Shown one piece after another: positions 42,617 to 50,485 of a stretch of DNA of 50,485 nt; the stretch's first letter is position 1, and every line of letters begins with the position of its first letter. This DNA is from JAFGCL01 sp964492335 (GTDB lineage: Bacteria; Chloroflexota; Dehalococcoidia; UBA2247; RBG-13-53-26), in assembly GCA_964492335.1 (NCBI GenBank), contig CAZBJX010000016.1:1-50485 (forward strand). Direction: 5' to 3'. Below the pieces are notes generated by a model. That model did no database searches, was not told the origin of the DNA, and was given only the letters and a program-made list of their open reading frames with translations. A program made the position numbers and the translations under genes.

Positions 42617-42716
42617 NNNNNNNNNNNNNNNNNNNNNNNNNNNNNNNNNNNNNNNNNNNNNNNNNNNNNNNNNNNNNNNNNNNNNNNNNNNNNNNNNNNN
42701 NNNNNNNNNNNNNNNN
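42617..42716. other. assembly gap of 100 N
   Basis: This is a default-size gap 56 bases after the mgtE stop, so distance and continuity between mgtE and acs are uncertain. The flanks share no sequence. In the whole 42561-43034 spacer I see only the promoter at 42796 and a purine-rich leader. Confidence 0.98.
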
Positions 42717-42795
42717 GTCTCCGTAGCGAGGAGCAGGACGCACCGGACCGGGGCGGCATGACAGGTGTGCTATCGACTATGTTGGCTGCTGACCA

Positions 42796-42824
42796 TTGAC
42801 AAGGCAGCCCTTCTGGGGGATACT
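42796..42824 (+). promoter_or_regulatory. sigma-70-like promoter for acs
   Basis: A perfect TTGACA (42796-42801) and GATACT (42819-42824) are separated by 17 bases. The start near 42831 gives a leader of about 200 bases, purine-rich in its first 40 bases, before the acs ATG. Confidence 0.55.
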
Positions 42825-43034
42825 GGGGCGGGAGCGGGAAGGGGAGTGGGAGAGGGCGGGGGTCTACCCGGGACATCACACAGCACCTCCAGGTCTTCTG
42901 CAACCGGCAGCGCCGCCAGGCCAGGTTGAAGCCTCTGTCCACTACTGCCTTTGAACGTGCACCGGAACGGCGTCGGCATGACGGGCCCGGTGCCTGCCGC
43001 TCGCAAGAAATCACCGCAAGAGGGGAGGTTCTTC

Positions 43035-44999
<1,965 letters not shown>

Positions 45000-45149
45000 G
45001 CGGGCCCCATCTGTGCCAGGCCTTCCCGGCGGCCCGGGCATCGCGACCCATTGAGGAGCGGTGCCCCGGGCTCCCGGTGTCGAGGGAGCCTGTCGCGTGG
45101 CAGCAGGTCTCCACGTCTGGCTGTCAGTTGTTCAAAGGTCGTCCACGGA

Positions 45150-45686
45150 ATGCGAAGCTATCCGCAGGAGATAACACTGCGTGACGGCAGTCGAAGGGTG
45201 CTCAGATTGATTGGCTCTGAGGACAGGGAGGCCATCCTGTCCTTCCACACTCGTCTGAGCATTGAGAGCCGGTTTCTCTACTATCACTATGCGAAAGGCG
45301 AACTGAGCCAGGTGGACCTGAAGGACTACTGCGACCTTGACCGGCATGACAACCTGGCCCTGGTGGCCGAAAGAGAACATGGAGAAGACAGGCATATCGT
45401 CGCCGTCGGACGGTATCACCGTCTCCCTTGTGGCGATACGGCTGAAATCGCCTTTGCCGTCCAGGACAGCGAACAGAACAAGGGTCTTGGCACGATGCTG
45501 CTGAAGCATCTGGCCAGGCTGGCCCGGGAGCGCAGCGTTCGCTATTTCACGGGTGAGGTGTTGAGGGTGAACGGCCGCATCCTCCATATTCTGCAGAAAC
45601 TGAGCCCGTCGATGACGGTGGCGACAGACAGCCCCGTAACCTGCTATGTAACGGTGCCCGTAGCAGAGATACTTGAGAGGTCCTGA
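45150..45686 (+). CDS. GNAT-family N-acetyltransferase, similar to the GNAT domain of Pat
   Basis: This 178-residue protein has a GNAT core: AEIAFAVQDSEQNKGLGTML (about residues 102-121) holds the Q/RxxGxG/A acetyl-CoA loop as QNKGLG, followed by LLKHLARLARERSVRYF. The N-terminal stretch LRDGSRRVLRLIGSEDREAILSF and IESRFLYYHY resemble the GNAT part of protein acetyltransferase Pat and its relatives. Directly after acs it could acetylate Acs Lys 614 and shut it off, as Pat or AcuA do elsewhere; this is inference from position. ATG 45150 has only a weak AAAGGT upstream. G+C (near 55 %) is lower than in acs. Confidence 0.82.
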   Translation: MRSYPQEITLRDGSRRVLRLIGSEDREAILSFHTRLSIESRFLYYHYAKGELSQVDLKDYCDLDRHDNLALVAEREHGEDRHIVAVGRYHRLPCGDTAEIAFAVQDSEQNKGLGTMLLKHLARLARERSVRYFTGEVLRVNGRILHILQKLSPSMTVATDSPVTCYVTVPVAEILERS

Positions 45687-45695
45687 CACTGCCAT

Positions 45696-45784
45696 GACCA
45701 GGCGGCGAGGGCCCTCCTGGAGGCCATGGCCGTATGACGACCGCGTTGACCTGCTGGACCAAGCGCCGGCCATGGTAGCCCGCC
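45696..45784 (+). pseudogene. relic of a second mgtE (N-terminal domain fragment)
   Basis: From GACCAGGCGG (45696) to about 45784 the sequence aligns with mgtE positions from about 41451 (GACCAGGCGGCCAGGGCCCT) to 41537, identical at roughly 85-90 % of positions by eye. It corresponds to the DQAARALLEAMPHDDRVDLL part of the MgtE N-terminal domain. One inserted base (CATGGCCGTATG against CATGCCCCATG) breaks the frame, and neither flank continues the homology. It is therefore a remnant of a duplicated or displaced mgtE, lying between the GNAT stop and the end of the beta-helix gene. Confidence 0.75.
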
Positions 45785-45802
45785 CGGGCGCTCCGCGCTG
45801 CC

Positions 45803-47680
45803 CTACACCAGGTTGTCGCTGATGGCGGCGTTGCGCACGCGGCCGGCGGGGTATATCTGGAGGCCGGCGCTGCCGTTGCGTCTCAGGTCGTTGCCTTCGA
45901 TGACGGTGTCATCGATGTACCCGCCGGCGGGGTCCAGCCACACGCCGTACTCCTGGGGGTGCGCCGCCCGATCGCTGAAGATGGTGTTCCCCCGGATGAT
46001 GGTCCCGCTGATGGTCCCGCCCGCGGTCCAGACCTGCACCCAGATGCCGGCCTCCCCGGATCCCTGCTGCCCGCAGTCTCTGATCACGTTGTCGAGCACC
46101 TGGTTGTCGTTGTTGCCCGGACCGATGTGGACGCCCGCCCGGCCGCAGAGCTCGATGTAGTTGTTGACGATGATGGTGCGGCTGCCGTTGACGCAGATGC
46201 CGCTGTTTTCGATGTTGGCCGGGCCCAGGGGGACCCTGTTGACCCGGCTGATGGTATTGCCTTCGATCCGGTTGTCGTCCGCGCCGCAGGTGTCGATGGC
46301 GTTGTTGCCGGCATTGGTCACCGTGTTGCCGATGATGAGGGCGTGCTGGGACCGGGGCGCAATGCCCATGCCCAGGCCGTCGGCCAGGGTATTGTCCCGG
46401 ATCTCGGCCCGGGGGGTGTCCCAGGCGCCGATCTGCCGCATGGCGCCGCCGCCCTCCACGTAGTTACCGATGATCTTGTTGTCCGCGCCGGCGTAGATCT
46501 CGATAGCCTTCTCCTCCTGGGTCCCGAAGAGCAGGCCGCAGTTGTAGACCCGGTTGCCGGTTATCAGGGCCCACGAGGACTGCTCCAGGAGGATGCCCCG
46601 GCCGGTGCAGTCGCGCACCGTGCTGTTGCTGACCCGCGTGCAGTCTCCGTAGCTGTGGCTGATGCCCCTTCCGGCGCAGTCTGTCACCCACAGGTCCTCG
46701 TAGACGGCGCTGGCCCCGGAGCGGAGTATGCCGTGCCCGGCAGACTGGTGGGCCTTGTTGCCGTCGATGCGCAGGCCCTTCACGGTGACGTTGGCCCTGG
46801 CGATGTTGTAGCCTCCCACGTTGCTGATCACGGTGCAGTTGCTGTCATCCTCCAGGTGGAGCAGGGTGCCGTAGCCGCAGCCCTCCAGGGTCAGGCCCTC
46901 GTATACCCGGATGGTGCCGGAGATGTGGAAGGTGCCCTCGAGCAGCAGCACCTTCCCGCCGGAGGTCCCCACCCGGTTGATGGCCGCCTGGACCTGCACC
47001 TGGTCGTCGGAGCCGTCGCACCGGTAGTCGGCATACTGGCTGTCCGGGGAGTTGGCCGCGGCCACCACGACGGCGCCGGCCAGGTCCGGCGGGGGCGTGG
47101 GTGCCTGGGCCGGTGGAGGCGCGGGTGTCGGGTCAGGGCCTGGGTCGGGGTCCGGGTCGGGTGGAGACGCGGGCGGCGGGCCCGGGGGCGAATCTGGCGG
47201 ACTGGCAGGCGGGGGCGGGGATGCCGGGTCGGGTTCTGGGACAGGCGCGGTGGCAGGCGTCGCGTCGGGCGCCGGGTCTGCTGTGGTGGCAGGCGTCGCG
47301 TCGGGCGCCGGGTCTGCTGCGGGGCCGGCATCCGGGAGAGGGTCAGCCGGGGNNNNNNNNNNNNNNNNNNNNNNNNNNNNNNNNNNNNNNNNNNNNNNNN
47401 NNNNNNNNNNNNNNNNNNNNNNNNNNNNNNNNNNNNNNNNNNNNNNNNNNNNGGGGCCGGCATCCGGGAGAGGGTCAGCCGGGGCGACTCCCTGGGCGCG
47501 CCCGGCCGCGGCGTCCCGCAGGTCCGCGGTGATATCCCCCGGGGTGTGCGTGGCCAGGGGGGCCACGAAGGCGGCGCCCAGAGCTCCCAGGGCCACGATG
47601 GCCACCACCAGCCCAAGGCGGGCCATGGGCCGGCCTCCGATCCTGCGCTTGAGCCAACCGGCTGGCCCGGCGCTCTTCAC
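45803..47680 (-). CDS. exported right-handed beta-helix protein with proline-rich stalk (contains gap)
   Basis: The protein (about 625 residues counting the gap) has a signal/anchor helix (MARLGLVVAIVALGALGAAF), a Pro/Ala/Asp-rich stalk of about 150 residues interrupted by the 100-N gap, and a pectate-lyase-like parallel beta-helix of about 390 residues. The helix begins DDQVQVQAAINRVGTSGGKV, continues through turns rich in N, G and I (for example ITGNRVYNCG, IIGNTVTNAGNNAID), and runs to the end. Such folds bind or cleave surface polysaccharides; no catalytic set is evident. GTG 47680 is chosen for AGAGGG six bases upstream; TTG 47701 and ATG 47626 are alternatives. It is convergent with the GNAT unit. 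Confidence 0.82.
   Translation of the reverse strand: MKSAGPAGWLKRRIGGRPMARLGLVVAIVALGALGAAFVAPLATHTPGDITADLRDAAAGRAQGVAPADPLPDAGPXXXXXXXXXXXXXXXXXXXXXXXXXXXXXXXXXXPADPLPDAGPAADPAPDATPATTADPAPDATPATAPVPEPDPASPPPPASPPDSPPGPPPASPPDPDPDPGPDPTPAPPPAQAPTPPPDLAGAVVVAAANSPDSQYADYRCDGSDDQVQVQAAINRVGTSGGKVLLLEGTFHISGTIRVYEGLTLEGCGYGTLLHLEDDSNCTVISNVGGYNIARANVTVKGLRIDGNKAHQSAGHGILRSGASAVYEDLWVTDCAGRGISHSYGDCTRVSNSTVRDCTGRGILLEQSSWALITGNRVYNCGLLFGTQEEKAIEIYAGADNKIIGNYVEGGGAMRQIGAWDTPRAEIRDNTLADGLGMGIAPRSQHALIIGNTVTNAGNNAIDTCGADDNRIEGNTISRVNRVPLGPANIENSGICVNGSRTIIVNNYIELCGRAGVHIGPGNNDNQVLDNVIRDCGQQGSGEAGIWVQVWTAGGTISGTIIRGNTIFSDRAAHPQEYGVWLDPAGGYIDDTVIEGNDLRRNGSAGLQIYPAGRVRNAAISDNLV
47250..47318 (-). repeat. 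two copies of a 36-bp repeat in the stalk
   Basis: Copies at 47250-47282 and 47286-47318 share 33 identical bases and encode the 12-residue unit ADPAPDATPATT/A. They lie in the proline-rich stalk, next to the gap, and such repeats may have broken the assembly. Confidence 0.8.
47353..47452. other. assembly gap of 100 N with identical 32-bp flanks
   Basis: The 32 bases before the gap (47321-47352) are identical to the 32 bases after it (47453-47484). Either the contig ends overlap and were not merged, or a tandem repeat lies here. Removing one copy plus the N (132 bases) keeps the reading frame. Confidence 0.9.
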
Positions 47681-47813
47681 TCGCTGCCCTCTCTGCTCCA
47701 ATGCATAGCCCTGTCCGTGCGCTGGTGGGACCCGTGTCAGGACTCACCCCCGGCTGCGGTCATCGCCGGGCAGTCAACATCACAATGTACCAGAAGAAGC
47801 TCGCTCTGCAGTC

Positions 47814-49460
47814 TCAATGGGGGGCGGGGCCTTCACAATAACCCATCGTTTGGGCCGCCTGTGAGCTGGCCAGCCGCGTTGTTGACAAGACCTCCCGGGG
47901 TGGGGAAATGCCGCTTGTCGCGCTTTCCGACTCCGCCGGGCGCACGCGCGTGGGCAGAATGATGAAGGTAACCACCGAGGCTGCTGCCATGATGATGGCC
48001 GAGACCAGCATCGCCCGCACCATGCCGGAGACAAAGGCCTGGTTGGCGCTCTGCACGATGCTGTCTGCCAGCGCAGTCTGCCCCATCGCGGCCGCTTGGC
48101 CGGCAGCGATGTGAGCCCCCTGGATACTGCTGCGGACCATGGCGAACAGATCAAGCGGCAGGGTGGCGCTGAGTGCATCGATCCTGGCGATGTAGATGCT
48201 GTTCATCAGTGAACCCAGAATGGCCACTCCCAGAGCGCCGCCGACAAGGCGCGTCGTATCGTTCATGGCGGAGCCGACTCCAGCCCTGTCCACGGGGGTT
48301 GATCCCATGATGGAGTTCGTGGCCGGGCTCATCGTCAGGCCCATTCCCAGGGACATGATGGACATCCCGAGAACAACCATGGGGTAGCTGGTGTCTACTT
48401 GCAGCGTCAGCGACAGATAGAGAAGGCCGCCTGCCGCCAGCAGGATGCCTGTGCCTATGGCGATCTTGGTGCCGATCCACTGCGCCAGTTTCGCGGACAC
48501 TGCAGAGGCCATGAAGGAGACAGCGGCCATCGGTAGAAGCCGGATACCGGCGGCGAACGGAGAGTACCCGTGGACGGATTGGAAGTACTGGCTGATGAAG
48601 AAGTTGGAGCCCATGAGCGCAAATGACACCAGGGCCAGGGCCATGTTGGCCCCGGTGAAGGACATGTTCCTGAAGAAACTCAGGGGCAGCATGGGGTGGG
48701 GGGAGCGCCATTCCCAGATGCCGAATGCACCGAGAAGGACCACCGCGGCCCCGAAAGCGATGAGAACGTCACCAGCCGTCCAGCCATTGGCGCCTCCCTG
48801 GATGATGCCGTACACCAGGGCGAACAGGCCGGTGATGGACAGCACGGACCCCGGGATGTCGATCTTCCGGACGCGCTGGTCTCTGGAGTCCTGCACGAAG
48901 AAGTATCCCCCGATCAGTCCGATGGCCACAATGGGGAGATTGACGTAGAAGACTGCGCTCCAGTCGTAGTGCTCTATCAGCCAGCCGCCCACCAGCGGCC
49001 CTATTCCCAGCCCCAGGGCAAAGGTGGCCGCCCAGAGGGCGATGGCCTGGGGCCTCTCCTTCGGATTGGTGAAAGTGGCGGTCAGGATCGACAGCGTGGA
49101 GGGCATCATGGCCGCTCCCGCCAGGCCCATGGCGGCGCGCATGCCGATCAGCATGCCGGTGGAGTTGGAGAGCGCCCCGCCCAGCGAGAATAGCCCGAAG
49201 CCCAGCAGGCCCAGCTGCAATACCCTCTTTCGGCTGAAACGGTCGCCGATCGCTCCCATGGTCAGGAGCAATGCGGCGAAGACCAGGATGTAGGAGTCAA
49301 CAATCCATTGCAGGCCGCTGGCGCTCGAATGCAGGTCCCTGGACATGGACGGCAGCGCCAGGTTCACGATCGTGGTGTCCAGCGAGATCACCAGCAGGGA
49401 GAAACACAGGAACCCCAGGGCAATCCATCTTCGCCTGTACCACTTCCCTTGTTCAACCAC
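47814..49460 (-). CDS. MFS drug exporter, DHA2 family (14 TM, EmrB/QacA type)
   Basis: This 548-residue proton antiporter has the DHA2 features: SLDTTIVNLALPSMSRDLH in helix 1, LQWIVDSYIL in helix 2, motif A GAIGDRFSRKRVL, motif C GLGIGPLVGGWL in helix 5, and about 14 hydrophobic segments in all. It would expel toxic hydrophobic or cationic compounds. GTG 49460 is preferred: GGAAGGAG lies six bases upstream and the product starts MVEQGKWYRRRW; the frame is open to a TTG at 49490. The TetR gene ends 77 bases upstream on the same strand, so the two probably share the TetR-controlled promoter. Confidence 0.92.
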   Translation of the reverse strand: MVEQGKWYRRRWIALGFLCFSLLVISLDTTIVNLALPSMSRDLHSSASGLQWIVDSYILVFAALLLTMGAIGDRFSRKRVLQLGLLGFGLFSLGGALSNSTGMLIGMRAAMGLAGAAMMPSTLSILTATFTNPKERPQAIALWAATFALGLGIGPLVGGWLIEHYDWSAVFYVNLPIVAIGLIGGYFFVQDSRDQRVRKIDIPGSVLSITGLFALVYGIIQGGANGWTAGDVLIAFGAAVVLLGAFGIWEWRSPHPMLPLSFFRNMSFTGANMALALVSFALMGSNFFISQYFQSVHGYSPFAAGIRLLPMAAVSFMASAVSAKLAQWIGTKIAIGTGILLAAGGLLYLSLTLQVDTSYPMVVLGMSIMSLGMGLTMSPATNSIMGSTPVDRAGVGSAMNDTTRLVGGALGVAILGSLMNSIYIARIDALSATLPLDLFAMVRSSIQGAHIAAGQAAAMGQTALADSIVQSANQAFVSGMVRAMLVSAIIMAAASVVTFIILPTRVRPAESESATSGISPPREVLSTTRLASSQAAQTMGYCEGPAPH

Positions 49461-49537
49461 GTGAGTCTCCTTCCCACTCGTGCTGCACAACGGGGCAAGG
49501 CCTCCGCCGCAGGCACGTTACCGGACAAGCCAGGGGG

Positions 49538-50167
49538 TCACTTCGTCTGCAGGCCGTTCAGGAACACCTCCGCCAGCACCCCGGCGACTTCCTCAGACGG
49601 AGTCCTCCTCAGCGCTCCACTCTCCCCCTCAAGCTGATAGATGATCAACAGCCCCAAGTTCATTGCCAGAAATATCCGGGCCACCACAGCCGGGTCCATC
49701 TGACGGAAGACCCCCTCCTCCATCCCGGACTCCATGCAACCCTCCAGGCGCTTGAATAAGCGGTCCGACATGCCGGCCACATACATCTTCTGCAGTTCCG
49801 GGTCATGCTGTATCTCCGCGATGAGCACCAGCAAGCGGTCCACGTTCTTCGAGCCGGCGGTGATCCGGTGCCGCACCAACTGCCGGAGCAGGCCAGCATC
49901 TCCCGGCGCCGCGCAATAGCGGTCCAGTATCTCGGACATGCCCTCCCTGGCGACGGAGTCATGGACCAGGGCCACCAGGAGGTCGCGCTTGCTCCGGTAG
50001 TAGTTATAGATGGTCCCCTCCGCCACCCCCGCGACCTGCGCTATCTCGGCTGTCGTGGCCCGGGGAAATCCCCTCCTGGAGAACACGTCGAAAGCTGCCT
50101 CCATGATCCGGCGCTGCTTATCGACCGCCGGGGTCGCCTTCTTCCGTCTTCCTTCTCTTTGAGCCAT
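49538..50167 (-). CDS. TetR/AcrR-family transcriptional repressor
   Basis: This 209-residue regulator has an N-terminal helix-turn-helix (about residues 18-65: IMEAAFDVFSRRGFPRAT, TTAEIAQVAGVAEGTIYNYY, RSKRDLL) and an all-helical ligand domain. It should bind the palindrome at 50185-50206, which lies 18 bases before its own start and overlaps the -10 box, and so repress itself and the exporter until a ligand binds. The ligand is unknown but likely a substrate of the exporter. The basic MAQREGRRKK start is usual for the family. Confidence 0.93.
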   Translation of the reverse strand: MAQREGRRKKATPAVDKQRRIMEAAFDVFSRRGFPRATTAEIAQVAGVAEGTIYNYYRSKRDLLVALVHDSVAREGMSEILDRYCAAPGDAGLLRQLVRHRITAGSKNVDRLLVLIAEIQHDPELQKMYVAGMSDRLFKRLEGCMESGMEEGVFRQMDPAVVARIFLAMNLGLLIIYQLEGESGALRRTPSEEVAGVLAEVFLNGLQTK

Positions 50168-50184
50168 TCTCCAGCTCCCTGCAT

Positions 50185-50206
50185 ACTGAGTGAGCGCTCA
50201 CTCAGT
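50185..50206. promoter_or_regulatory. TetR-type operator, perfect 22-bp palindrome
   Basis: Half-site ACTGAGTGAGC (50185-50195) is followed directly by its exact reverse complement. TGAGTGA-type half-sites are common for AcrR/TetR regulators. It overlaps the -10 box and start point of the promoter reading toward the tetR gene. Confidence 0.8.
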
Positions 50207-50233
50207 GTAGCCGCGCAGTTCGGCTTCCGTCAA
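50204..50233 (-). promoter_or_regulatory. promoter for the tetR-exporter unit
   Basis: On the minus strand TTGACG (50233-50228) and TACACT (50209-50204) are separated by 18 bases. The predicted start, near 50197, falls inside the operator palindrome. Confidence 0.5.
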
Positions 50234-50485
50234 GCCGGGGGCGGTGACAGCCGGCGGCCCGGGCCGGGTGAAGGAGTCCTATCCCGGCGGGGGAGCGGGA
50301 CAGGAAGATCGGACCGCATGACCTCCTCCCGACACGACGTCTGGCGAAGGTGTGGTGTCCACCATTGACATCACGCCTCACAGTGCGGTGAAGGGCTCAA
50401 TTCCGTCCGTTGCGCCGATGCTGCGCTATTCCATGAACGCGGGTGTCTTGCTCGTTGACGAGTAAGTATCATGCACACCCCCCGG
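50234..50485. other. no gene seen
   Basis: No convincing coding frame, hairpin or repeat is visible here. A TTGACA at 50365-50370 has no matching -10 box. A 5' end of a gene beyond the window cannot be excluded. Confidence 0.5.

Noticed and set aside
47250..47484. CRISPR-like array
   Set aside because: The repeats are in-frame codons of a proline-rich stalk with no spacer structure and no cas genes nearby.

Overview
The window looks like a metagenome-assembled scaffold: it has three gaps of exactly 100 N. The host is a bacterium of high G+C (hand-counted 60-base lines are mostly 62-73 %). Long-form RmlA, Fn3-like surface proteins with an LPxWxW-type C-terminal anchor, CaiB-type CoA transferases and AMP-forming acetyl-CoA synthetase would fit Chloroflexota (Dehalococcoidia-like). 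That placement is an inference and no marker gene settles it. I saw no rRNA, tRNA or CRISPR array.

Layout. (1) 24-12723, minus strand: a surface-glycan locus. From the promoter at 12749-12778 it runs through a UDP-HexNAc C4-epimerase-like protein, a UDP-HexNAc 6-dehydrogenase, a fused WlbA/WlbB oxidoreductase-acetyltransferase, a DegT aminotransferase and then rmlA-rmlC-rmlD-rmlB. Together these should make a diacetamido uronic acid nucleotide sugar and dTDP-L-rhamnose. A second promoter (4128-4157) precedes a Wzm/Wzt ABC exporter and a polysaccharide pyruvyl transferase. G+C falls to about 48-60 % below about 2280, inside the substrate-recognition end of Wzt, which suggests a recombined distal end. 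(2) 12724-26580: exported repeat proteins (two five-repeat Fn3-like proteins and one RCC1/Fn3/IPT protein) with a DUF4037-DUF4125 pair, a double-hotdog thioesterase-like protein, a 28-residue membrane peptide, an asparagine-synthetase homologue without its glutaminase cysteine, an FtsX-type permease and a small coiled-coil protein. A conserved structured leader (stem, TCACT/AGTGA pseudoknot, terminator-like hairpin) occurs three times here, each copy just upstream of and co-oriented with a gene. (3) 26581-30308: an epimerase-like protein and two class III CoA transferases, of which one keeps and one lacks the catalytic Asp. (4) 30484-40932: a 2937-residue cyclic beta-glucan synthase-like protein and a degenerate IS1634-type transposase. 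(5) 41082-45802: mgtE, acs and a GNAT acetyltransferase that could control Acs, followed by an 89-bp relic of a second mgtE. (6) 45803-50485: a proline-rich beta-helix surface protein, then a TetR regulator and a 14-TM drug exporter probably co-transcribed from a promoter overlapped by a perfect 22-bp palindrome.

The unifying theme is the cell surface: glycan precursors, glycan export, anchored repeat proteins and a large glucan synthase. The most novel element is the three-copy RNA leader.
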